NCBI GenBank assembly: GCA_038659295.1
Contig: JASNGC010000003.1
Span: 248,001 to 312,000, forward strand
Reading direction: 5' to 3'
DNA from: Enterocytospora artemiae
Lineage: Eukaryota > Microsporidia
Length of the DNA stretch: 64,000 bases
The position numbers and the translations under genes are program-made. Under the pieces are notes generated by a model. The model saw only the letters and a program-made list of their open reading frames with translations. It ran no database searches and was not told where the DNA came from. The stretch's first letter is position 1. Every line of letters begins with the position of its first letter. Below are positions 27,850 through 36,291 of this stretch, piece by piece.

Positions 27850-30672
27850 ATGTCTTCTAATTTACGAAGTGCAGCATCGTTGATTTTTCAGCTAGATTCA
27901 GCAAGCAGCGATCTTACAGAGTCTCAGCTGGAGTATATTGTGAACAATTCAAACCCCCACATCATTTCATATTTGCTATCCTTTGATTTTTCAGATTTAC
28001 CTATTAATTCTATTGTAACAAGTACGGTTGTCTTAATAGAAGCTGATGTCTCGATGGCCAATCTGCAGTATTTTCAGTATTCAGAAGTATACAATAGCAA
28101 ATATTGTGAGACATTATGCAGGAAAAGTAGGGGGATATTTTATAATGTATTGTACAGAGCCGTTTATAGGCAGGATTTTTCCAAGATAGACCTACTTGCT
28201 AGAAATGTAATTTCAAATGCCAAACTTGATAATAAAGCCACTCAGGTGAACAGTAGCAGCAATGTCTTCGATATTCCAGATTTTCCAATTGACGATGAAT
28301 TGCTACAAAATATTTTTGGATTACATCGTTGTCGCATTGGAGTGAAAAGCGATATGGACCACTTTATTGCTGCTATGCTAGATCAAGACATAGATATAAC
28401 TAAGGTGGTGGCTGAAAACATCAAACTAACCTCCAGTATCAGTGAGGATTCTTCCGATAAGTCAAAGCCAAAAGTTGTACATAGCCCCAAGCACTTTAAC
28501 TACATGTTCTTTTTAGAAATTGAATTTGATAGACCACATAACCAGAAACTATTTCCTTTGCTCAGGTCTTTACTTTCTTCTGTAAAATCAAATCACTTTC
28601 AAAAACTAGTAGAGAATATTATCCATCAGGATTTGTGTAAGATATATTTTAAAAAACAGGAAAATGCAGGAATAGCATTTGTGGAAAACTTGTTGCATAT
28701 TTGCAACAGATTCCTTATTGAGGTTTTGGAAAAGAAGGATATTGTTCAAAAAATTGGCAAAAACAAGTTTCCGACATTTTTGTATTTGAAAATGATTCGG
28801 GTGTATCAGGCCTACAAGAATCTGATAGGCAGGGAAGAAGGAACTAGCACACACGAGAACAGAATTGATATTAGACAGTATATCGATTTTGTAATAAAGG
28901 TTATGCACTATAATAGGAAAAGAATATTCAGTAAGATAACAGACAGAATTTGTGAGGATAGCAGTGCATCAAACCATGATGATTCAAATACGTTCTGTGA
29001 CGGGGAAAACTCGGCAGAGGACGGTTGTTGTTCACTTCTCCTAGATGATGATGGGTTGTCGACGTTATTTGATTATATACACAACAATAGGTTTATGACA
29101 CAGGAGTTTCTCGAAATTATTCCATACTTCTTTTATTATAAAAATACTCACAAAACAGATCTGTTAAGAATTATGAGGATTTATCGAATTCATGACAAGG
29201 TAATAAAACTAAGTGAAAATAAAAGAAGAAATTCAAAAGACACAGCCACGCCCGTAATGATAAATGTTAAAAATCCAAAATCTCCCATTAAGAACCCATT
29301 TCTTCTGGAGCTGCTTAAAATGTGTGGAGATAGGTCTGACGAAGCTATATTTGAAAATAGACTACTAATTATCTATTGCATCAGAGATATACCCCTATCG
29401 GTCTGCCCAGAATCTCTAAGAATGGTGAATTTTCTTGTTGCAGATTTTGAGAAGGCATTCTACATGGGAAACAAGCTGATAAGTGAAATAGAGGAGTTGA
29501 GAGATGCTTTTAAACAACATAAATCAAATATAAATAAATATGTTGGTGAAATCGCTTACAACTGTGCAGAAAACAGCCCAATCTACAACGATATTGATGA
29601 GTCCGAGTTTCCTTACAAGGTGGTTATTAGGGTATCCAAATTTAATGATCAGGAATTGCAGGCATTCTACAGAGTCAACAAGATGAGTGACCGAGTAATT
29701 ACGGAGTTCTCGAACTATGTATATCTCTATAGGCGTAGTGTGGCCATGGATGGTGGTAAAGTAACACACTCCAATAATGAGAGCAACATCAGATCTTCTT
29801 GTACATGTGAAAATCCCCTAGTATGTTTTACTGCTTTACTACGCTCACAGGACACAATACAATCCAGAGTCAAGTCTTTAAAAATGTACTCAGATGTCTT
29901 TTTGGAGTATTATGATGGAATTTGTGCAATTTTGAAGAACAGTCGAAAACTATTTCTTAATAGAAATGTGTTCAACAAGCTAAGTGGCATATTAAACAGT
30001 GTTCTAAAAGAAATGATAAGCAGAAAAGGATCTAGGAGAGGAAATATTGACACTGCTGAGCATCCCATAAACACTCCTTCTACCTATCCTCAATATGGCA
30101 CTTCCAATTCCTGTGGACACTCATTTAGATTTGATTTTAATATATCACTGATTCCGTCAGAAAGCGAAAGGAGTGTCATTTTTGTCAAAATGTCTCTTTT
30201 GTACAAAACTTTGGAATTAATTTGTAGATTCGAAAACCATGCTAAATATTTGTCGATAAAAACAAATTATTTGAAGGAATCCATGGATATAATCAGGAAA
30301 AAGAGATATTCTAACATGGCCAGCAATTCCAAAGTCAGTCCAAATGCAAGCTTTACCCCAATGAATGCTACTAATGTAAATGTTCTTTTTAAAACCATCG
30401 GCAATATATGCGCTATTATTGACAGCAATGCAGACACCCACTATGATGATGATGTTCCAGATGAGTTTTTGGATCCTCTCACATGTGTTCTGATGGCCAA
30501 GCCTGTAATACTGAAGACCTCAAATCAGACAATTGACCTGTCGACATTTAAGCAAATTATGCTAAATGATCAAACTGACCCATTTAATAGAATGATTTTG
30601 ACCGAGGATAGTTGGGAAAGAAATGAAGAATTAGAAAAAAGAATACAAGAGTATATTAGTAAGCTTAGTTAG
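27850..30672 (+). CDS. UFD2: Ubiquitin conjugation factor E4 (Ufd2/UBE4), U-box E3
   Basis: Ufd2 extends ubiquitin chains on substrates delivered by Cdc48. The 940-residue protein has a long helical Ufd2 core and a C-terminal U-box (about 868-935): PDEFLDPLTCVLMAKPVIL, then QTIDLSTFKQIMLNDQTDPF and NRM. These align directly with the U-box of fungal Ufd2. The start ATG follows CCCCTCTAA. Length is near yeast Ufd2 (961). The U-box is intact while the core is diverged. Confidence 0.92.
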   Translation: MSSNLRSAASLIFQLDSASSDLTESQLEYIVNNSNPHIISYLLSFDFSDLPINSIVTSTVVLIEADVSMANLQYFQYSEVYNSKYCETLCRKSRGIFYNVLYRAVYRQDFSKIDLLARNVISNAKLDNKATQVNSSSNVFDIPDFPIDDELLQNIFGLHRCRIGVKSDMDHFIAAMLDQDIDITKVVAENIKLTSSISEDSSDKSKPKVVHSPKHFNYMFFLEIEFDRPHNQKLFPLLRSLLSSVKSNHFQKLVENIIHQDLCKIYFKKQENAGIAFVENLLHICNRFLIEVLEKKDIVQKIGKNKFPTFLYLKMIRVYQAYKNLIGREEGTSTHENRIDIRQYIDFVIKVMHYNRKRIFSKITDRICEDSSASNHDDSNTFCDGENSAEDGCCSLLLDDDGLSTLFDYIHNNRFMTQEFLEIIPYFFYYKNTHKTDLLRIMRIYRIHDKVIKLSENKRRNSKDTATPVMINVKNPKSPIKNPFLLELLKMCGDRSDEAIFENRLLIIYCIRDIPLSVCPESLRMVNFLVADFEKAFYMGNKLISEIEELRDAFKQHKSNINKYVGEIAYNCAENSPIYNDIDESEFPYKVVIRVSKFNDQELQAFYRVNKMSDRVITEFSNYVYLYRRSVAMDGGKVTHSNNESNIRSSCTCENPLVCFTALLRSQDTIQSRVKSLKMYSDVFLEYYDGICAILKNSRKLFLNRNVFNKLSGILNSVLKEMISRKGSRRGNIDTAEHPINTPSTYPQYGTSNSCGHSFRFDFNISLIPSESERSVIFVKMSLLYKTLELICRFENHAKYLSIKTNYLKESMDIIRKKRYSNMASNSKVSPNASFTPMNATNVNVLFKTIGNICAIIDSNADTHYDDDVPDEFLDPLTCVLMAKPVILKTSNQTIDLSTFKQIMLNDQTDPFNRMILTEDSWERNEELEKRIQEYISKLS

Positions 30673-31109
30673 TGCCAAATCAATAAAACTATACCATAAG
30701 GTTTTATATGATTTTTTGTATTTAAAATAGGTTCGTTGTTCTCTGTAAAGGTCTGTGAAATGTTAAGTATTCAACAAAATGGTTTGGTTTTGCAGTGATC
30801 TCTTGGATGAGGTAGTTGTACTATCTCCTGTCAATGAAACTTTAATCAAATCTCAATGTTATCCAGAATATTGATTAACATAGCCATGTATTATTAAATT
30901 CATGAACACAAACTAGCCGCCCTGTGCAAACACGAATATCATTGAAGGAATTGTTACATGCTATTCATCAGGTAACTTACCATTATTAAATAGTATATGC
31001 CCAATCTCAGCCACCATTGACAACTCAACCATGTATAATACGAGTTATTCTTATGGGACTGCCACAATATCCTTATTTGTTATTTTTAGTTAAATCAAAA
31101 TTTTAGCCC
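30673..31109. other. Intergenic spacer, nothing recognised
   Basis: About 440 AT-rich bases lie between two tandem genes. The CCC of the GYF-like gene is at the right end. No open frame or RNA signature is supported. Confidence 0.4.
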
Positions 31110-32048
31110 ATGGATTTTACCAAGGAACTTTCAAACATGCAGAAGCCAAAGGATATTTGTGATTCTTTCCTTTTTGGTTCGCAGCATCCGCTTTTTATGC
31201 AAAATATCGACCAGTACGTGCTATCTCAGCTTCAAAACAAAAAGATTTTCTGCAATTCAAGAAAGAAGTTTACTAAGAGTACAGGTATGTCGGACAGTGA
31301 CTTACAGAGGCCTGTGAATTCGGAGGCTAAGGATACATGCACAAAAATACCAACCGTCAGTTGGTTTGTAAAAAGAAGAGGCAGAGGTATTACAGACATT
31401 GGCCATGGCGATTCCAGTGTTATTAAGAGCACTAATATCCCCAGAGCCAACGAATTGGAAACTGGTTATGCTAGTATCATTCATATCGATTCAGAATTTG
31501 GCTCTAACTGTGATGGGAAAGATACAAATGAATATAAGTTTATTACTTCCAGTGATTTTACTCTGGAGGGTCCCTTTGCCACCAAGGAAATATTTCAGTT
31601 AGTTAATTCTGGTGCATTGGAGGGCACCTACATTCGTAGAGAATTTGACAAAGGATTCGTTTCTTTTGACAAAATTACCAGGGAACTCCCCGATTTTATT
31701 TATTCCGAAAAGATTAACAAGTACTTCGTTGAAAATCAGATTATTCCTGCAGGTGACCGCCCATGTTGTCATGAGACAATGCGTGGAAGAGAGAGCAGAG
31801 TAGCAAATTTCCTTAAGAACAAGAATATCAATGCAACTGTTGAGTTCCTGATCAAATCAATAAAAGGACAGAGTATGTTTAAGGCACTAAAGACAGTTTC
31901 TGGGATAACGCTATTGGGAGAAGAAGATAACAAAGTACTAATAAATCTTATTATTAAAGAAACAGATTATCAAATATTGAGTGATGTGGACAAAGATGGT
32001 TTTAAAGCAGAGTATTCAACAAAAAAAGGCAGACGGTGCAAGAAGTGA
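31110..32048 (+). CDS. GYF-like domain protein
   Basis: The 312-residue protein has a central segment, FTLEGPFATKEIFQLVNSGA then YIRREFDKGFVSFDKI (about residues 150-195), that follows the GYF-domain layout (GPF, helix, Val/Ile-Arg-Arg, Phe-Val-x-Leu/Phe). The name-giving Gly-Tyr-Phe after the helix is replaced. GYF domains bind proline-rich ligands in splicing and translational-repression factors (CD2BP2/Lin1, Smy2/GIGYF). The N-terminal 100 residues are basic and disordered; the C-terminal 100 are helical and unrecognised. The start is CCC ATG. Confidence 0.55.
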   Translation: MDFTKELSNMQKPKDICDSFLFGSQHPLFMQNIDQYVLSQLQNKKIFCNSRKKFTKSTGMSDSDLQRPVNSEAKDTCTKIPTVSWFVKRRGRGITDIGHGDSSVIKSTNIPRANELETGYASIIHIDSEFGSNCDGKDTNEYKFITSSDFTLEGPFATKEIFQLVNSGALEGTYIRREFDKGFVSFDKITRELPDFIYSEKINKYFVENQIIPAGDRPCCHETMRGRESRVANFLKNKNINATVEFLIKSIKGQSMFKALKTVSGITLLGEEDNKVLINLIIKETDYQILSDVDKDGFKAEYSTKKGRRCKK

Positions 32049-32337
32049 TTGAATAAACAGCTATATAAACTAATGTGTTTTTCCTGGATCGTACTTATTC
32101 ACTCACTGTGGGTATTATCCAACTTTATTGTATGTTGATTAGGGTTGTATGTCTCTCGTCCAAGCAACGATATGAGATTCTATCCTCTAAATGTTCTTTT
32201 CTTCCTTGAATTATTATACAGCAATGGTGCTCATAAACAACTAATTGATAATCACCATGTTGCATAGCATAAATACCTAGAATGCTTTGATGACTCTATA
32301 CAAAACCATTTGGTATTCTGGCTGACAATTTTTTATT

Positions 32338-33057
32338 TTAAAAACCATTTATTTCTTTCAGAATTTCGTCGATCATTCCATCTATTGGGCCATTTTGAAT
32401 GAATATCATATTTTCATCAATACCTTTGTAAATTCGATAGACCATCCTTTGGAATTCTAAATCGTCATGAGCCTCCTCCCCAAATCCTTGGCGCTGGCTA
32501 CAGATTTCTGGAGGGACATCTAAAAAAAAAGTATAATCAGGCATGGGTAGGTTGGAGTCCATTTTCTTACACTCCGAGTAATTTAATCCTTTTGCAGTAG
32601 AATATACCGCCCCACTAATCCAGTATCTATCACATACAATTGGTGTGGTCTCTAGAGTCTTTATGATAAAATCTGCCTTTTCGTATCTATTTTTACTGAA
32701 CAGAGATTGCATCTCTTCATTTCTCCTCAGAATGTATTCGTTCAGATATGATTTATGAGAACTCAAACTGTCTCCGGTAGTATCATTTTGTTTTGTGGTT
32801 TGAATACCATCATATCCAGTATTTTCACCATCTATACTAGCCATTTGCTCATGATCTCGGGACACATCTGTTTGATCATTTTGGTGACTTTTATCCAAAT
32901 CACTCTTCTTCAAAAAATTATTTATTTCCCTTCCAGTTTTTGAGCTTCTATCAGGAAATGAAATGTATTGTGCTTTCAGAATCTCAGCCAATTTCCTAGA
33001 AATCGTACTCTTTCCGGAATTGTCAATCCCCTCGAGAACGATAAATGGTTTTGCCAT
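32338..33057 (-). CDS. CDC8: Thymidylate kinase (dTMP kinase)
   Basis: The enzyme phosphorylates dTMP to dTDP. The 239 residues contain the P-loop GIDNSGKST (residues 10-18) in FIVLEGIDNSGKST, the motif CDRYWISGAVYS that binds dTMP, and DYTFFLDVPPE. A Gln/Asp/Ser-rich insertion of about 50 residues between the P-loop region and the DRY motif is unusual for the family. I start at the ATG preceded by GCAGCCCATTTTC; the longer frame would add 16 residues from a non-ATG codon. Confidence 0.93.
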   Translation of the reverse strand: MAKPFIVLEGIDNSGKSTISRKLAEILKAQYISFPDRSSKTGREINNFLKKSDLDKSHQNDQTDVSRDHEQMASIDGENTGYDGIQTTKQNDTTGDSLSSHKSYLNEYILRRNEEMQSLFSKNRYEKADFIIKTLETTPIVCDRYWISGAVYSTAKGLNYSECKKMDSNLPMPDYTFFLDVPPEICSQRQGFGEEAHDDLEFQRMVYRIYKGIDENMIFIQNGPIDGMIDEILKEINGF

Positions 33058-33390
33058 GAAAATGGGCTGCAAAAAATTTATAAATGAGAGATAATTCAGG
33101 GTCAAAGTGGATTAAATTCATTTTAAACCACACTGACATCTGCAGAATGCTTTTAATCCAAACTATACAATTTTTTATTAAAATAACATCCAAATTAGCT
33201 GAGGAATTTAAGGACGCATAATAAATCGGCATTAATACAAGGAAAATATTTCAATAATAATCAAATCCCCAGTATTAGACCTTGAAGTGCTTATGAACAT
33301 GAATTGGTGTGTTTTCAACTTAATTTTGTTATTACATATCCATGTACATCTATCAATCCATATTATAGCTCCTCTACTTCTCCAGGATAC
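33058..33390. other. Intergenic spacer, nothing recognised
   Basis: This spacer lies between the 5' end of dTMP kinase and the 3' end of a small leftward gene. It is AT-rich, and beyond the dTMP kinase start motif nothing is identified. Confidence 0.4.
33064..33066 (-). promoter_or_regulatory. CCC start-proximal motif of dTMP kinase
   Basis: On the minus strand AAATTTTTTGCAGCCC lies seven bases before the ATG. The AAATTTTT plus GCAGCCC combination recurs upstream of other genes in this window and decides the start here. Confidence 0.6.
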
Positions 33391-33621
33391 TTACCAATCC
33401 ATTGTTTTTCTCCTGCTAATTCCCTTTTTTATCACTGAATAAATCTTGGAGTCATCCGAGAGAACTTCTTTATCAAACTTGACAGACCCATGAGCTAATA
33501 GTGTGCCATATCGAAAAAACAAGTCTGACTCATCATAAATATCCTCGATTCCCTCCTTTACACCAATCTTTACAAAATGCGAGGCCTCATTATCAGAACG
33601 CTTATTGTCCTTAGGGCTCAT
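33391..33621 (-). CDS. Small hypothetical protein
   Basis: This is a 76-residue acidic-to-basic protein that I do not recognise, without signal peptide or membrane segment. The middle (DLFFRYGTLLAHGSVKFDKE) looks folded and the C-terminus is basic. I start at the ATG that follows CCCATCAA; the longer frame upstream adds six residues. The start motif and the open frame are the main evidence for a real gene. Confidence 0.5.
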   Translation of the reverse strand: MSPKDNKRSDNEASHFVKIGVKEGIEDIYDESDLFFRYGTLLAHGSVKFDKEVLSDDSKIYSVIKKGISRRKTMDW

Positions 33622-34049
33622 TTGATGGGTTAAATACATTTCAGCAGTTAATGATCAAACTATTCAAAAAACTTAAATGGATGAACAATTAATTGTTAAA
33701 TGACTGAATAATTCTTATTCGTTTATGTACTATACGAATGCCACTTACAAGCTTGGTCCGTTTAATAAATAAGCAACATATCTCTTACCAATGAATATAT
33801 TACTACTTGATTTCGTTTTAGTGTTGACATTCTTCATTATACATCACTAGGTGTGAAATATTTAAAATAAAGTTGAAATCCACACCATTTCCCAAAACAT
33901 TATTCTTTGGCTGGACATTCCCAACAGCTTTCTATTTTATTTACTGAGTTTTTTCACTTCTAACATGTTGTTGCATTCTTGATCAGAAGAAGTGGATCCA
34001 ATACCTTGCAAAAACCTCAAAATTACACAAACTCCAATTAATATTTTAT
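33622..34049. other. Intergenic spacer, nothing recognised
   Basis: This is about 430 AT-rich bases. It holds no supported open frame, tRNA or snRNA. Confidence 0.4.
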
Positions 34050-35129
34050 TCACCTTACATTTATACTAGGTCTCTTATATATTTCAGATCTCTTTTCACC
34101 TATCTTCCAAAACTTCAAAGATTCATCAGCACCAAGACTAACAACAGTAATCTGATCTGGACTAACTGCTGTATGAAGAACTCTTGACTCATGGGTCCCA
34201 AAGTTTTTGAGTAGAGACATACTCGAACATTTCCACAATTTCAATGAATTTTCTTGAAATCCATGGCTTGTAACTAATTCTCTATAATTAGAAAGAAAAT
34301 GCATAGTACATACCTGGCTCGAGGTTTCAATTGTTTTCAGCGGCGTTTGATTGAAAATATCCCAAAACTTTATTGTTTTATCCTTAGAACCACCCCCAGT
34401 GCACAGCGTATTGCTCTTCCAGCTACACCAATCCATTGCCTTAACAGCAGACGAATGCCCCTTAAGAGTCCTACACATTGGATATCCTAGCTTCCAAATC
34501 TTTACACTGTTGTCATTGCTTCCACTTGCTAAATACTCGTTGGTGGGACTCCACTTCATCCCACAGATCTCCTCAGAATGTCCGATAAAGGTTGTTGGAC
34601 AATTCATTCTAAAATCAATATTACAGATTCTCCCATCCTTCCCCCCGGAGCTCAAAATTCTATCATTAAACGACATTGCACATATTCTCTTCTCATGCAA
34701 CTTTCTATTTTCGATAAATCTACCACTGGCAAAGTCAAATATCTTCAGGATACCTGCTGAATCGCCAATGGCCAACCTACCGTCCTGGCCTTTGATGCAA
34801 GATATATATGAGCCGTTGTCTGCTTGCGAGTTTTGATTGCAGTTATACACCTCATTAACATCTCCAGAATCGGTGTTGAAGGAATAGACGGTATCCTTGA
34901 GGGAAATCCCAATCAGGCTGTTGCTCCAGTCCAAAAGATTCAGATAGTAGTCATCGATGATCCCAGGCGCATCCAATATCTTGTAAGGTGCGGTGGGAAT
35001 ATATCTCATCTCAACCCTTTTTGACCTTTCCACCACTGGCGGCATAGGAATGGCAGAGATATTCAAACTATCCCTCCTGCTTGAGGAGTTCTCAAAATTT
35101 TTAAGTATTGTCGAAATATCCAAGTCCAT
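34050..35129 (-). CDS. CDC20: Cdc20/Fizzy-family activator of the anaphase-promoting complex
   Basis: The 359-residue WD40 protein activates the APC/C ubiquitin ligase and selects mitotic substrates. The conserved Cdc20-family lead-in (YKILDAPGI then DDYYLNLLDWS), seven WD repeats including SGSNDNSVKIWKL and VSLGADESLKFWKI, and a C-terminal Val-Arg (cf. the Ile-Arg tail) fit the family. The region before the propeller is only about 50 residues, and the C-box (usually DRFIP or DRYIP) appears as MRYIP at most. No KEN box is seen. CCC directly precedes the ATG. Cdc20 versus Cdh1 cannot be settled. Confidence 0.85.
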   Translation of the reverse strand: MDLDISTILKNFENSSSRRDSLNISAIPMPPVVERSKRVEMRYIPTAPYKILDAPGIIDDYYLNLLDWSNSLIGISLKDTVYSFNTDSGDVNEVYNCNQNSQADNGSYISCIKGQDGRLAIGDSAGILKIFDFASGRFIENRKLHEKRICAMSFNDRILSSGGKDGRICNIDFRMNCPTTFIGHSEEICGMKWSPTNEYLASGSNDNSVKIWKLGYPMCRTLKGHSSAVKAMDWCSWKSNTLCTGGGSKDKTIKFWDIFNQTPLKTIETSSQVCTMHFLSNYRELVTSHGFQENSLKLWKCSSMSLLKNFGTHESRVLHTAVSPDQITVVSLGADESLKFWKIGEKRSEIYKRPSINVR

Positions 35130-35907
35130 GGGTTGTAATTTTATGTGTTTTCAGAAATTTTATTTTTTTCAAAAATATATATTTCAGAAATATATTGTTT
35201 ATTTTTTAAAATAAATACAAAAGTCAATAAGGATCAAAAGGTAAAGAAGTAAATGGTCCCATTCACGTAGAGTTTGGCCATTCTTATGGTGTGGAGAAGT
35301 GAATTGATCAGGTACAAACAAATTAAACAACATAGTTTGAGCATATTAAAAAATCAATAACTAATATTTATTGGTGAATGAACAACACTTCTGAAGTAAA
35401 TGGCCATGATTTGTAAGTGGGTTCAACACCAGGCTTATGTGCTGGAGTTATAGAAAATACAATACTGGACAAGTGTGTTATGAAATTAAAGAGTGCAACC
35501 CTTATATCAGAAATATTTTGTTGGTATTTAGACCTTTTTGATCATAAATTCGCTTAAGAGGATGGAGTTGTACTCATTGAAGAACAATGCCCGAATGGTC
35601 ATTGTTTGTTGTTCATCTCTCCAGTCTCACTGATGTATGTGAATTAAAATATTGAGGCCTTATGGCTAATTCCATCCAAATGATTCATAGATGTATTAAC
35701 CAATGTAAACACCACAGAAAATATTTATTTGGAAAAGATATTTACTTCCATAAGCTGTAGATCATAAAGTTGTAATGCATATCCAAACAGCATTATTGAG
35801 GATTTGCCTAAGTTAATATTTACTATACCAACCCTGATTTGAGCTTTCAATCGGTTATTGAGTCATAGATGACCACTAAAATTTCTAAACACATGCGCAA
35901 CCCCCCT
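35130..35907. other. Longest gene-free stretch (about 780 bases)
   Basis: This divergent spacer separates CDC20 and the longin-like gene. A minor plus-strand ATG at 35869 lies within the upstream part of that gene's frame. GGGTTCAACACC near 35419 mimics a tRNA B box but lacks an A box or stems. I found no snRNA, snoRNA or protein gene here. Confidence 0.4.
35901..35906 (+). promoter_or_regulatory. CCCCCC start-proximal motif
   Basis: Six cytosines followed by T and ATG mark the start of the small gene at 35908 and argue against the ATG 39 bases upstream. Confidence 0.6.
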
Positions 35908-36225
35908 ATGAACTCATTTTCAATCTTCAAAAACTCCTCAATAATATATTCATCTAATCAAATCAATCCACTCTTTTACAATGTCGCAGCTGCTTCTATT
36001 TCTATTGCCAATTTAAATTACAAAGACACAGTCAGATCAATTAAAATTGGCGATGTATTCATCAATATCTTCCAAAAAGATGAGTTTGTTATCATAAAAA
36101 TTGGTCCAGTAGAAGAAAATCTATCCGAAATATTCGATTATTTTCTGGAAATGGGAATTCTGGAAGACAAAGAATCCATAGATGAATATTTTAATAATTT
36201 CTTAAACAAGACTTCGCCCATGTAA
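35908..36225 (+). CDS. Small longin-like protein
   Basis: The 105-residue protein begins with a strand-turn-strand (MNSFSIFKNSSIIYSS), then alternates strands (DTVRSIKIGDVFINIFQKDE, FVIIKIGPV) and ends in helices. That order resembles longin folds such as those at the N-terminus of SRP receptor alpha or in trafficking adaptors. No motif confirms a particular family. I start at the ATG after CCCCCCT. The function is unknown and the fold call is by pattern only. Confidence 0.5.
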   Translation: MNSFSIFKNSSIIYSSNQINPLFYNVAAASISIANLNYKDTVRSIKIGDVFINIFQKDEFVIIKIGPVEENLSEIFDYFLEMGILEDKESIDEYFNNFLNKTSPM

Positions 36226-36291
36226 ACTAATAAATTTATCAAAATCCTATTTACACCAAAAATACCGCTGGATTAGTATCTCACACATATT

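Noticed and set aside
35415..35435. GGGTTCAACACC resembling a tRNA B box
   Set aside because: No A box and no acceptor, D or anticodon stems can be built around it.
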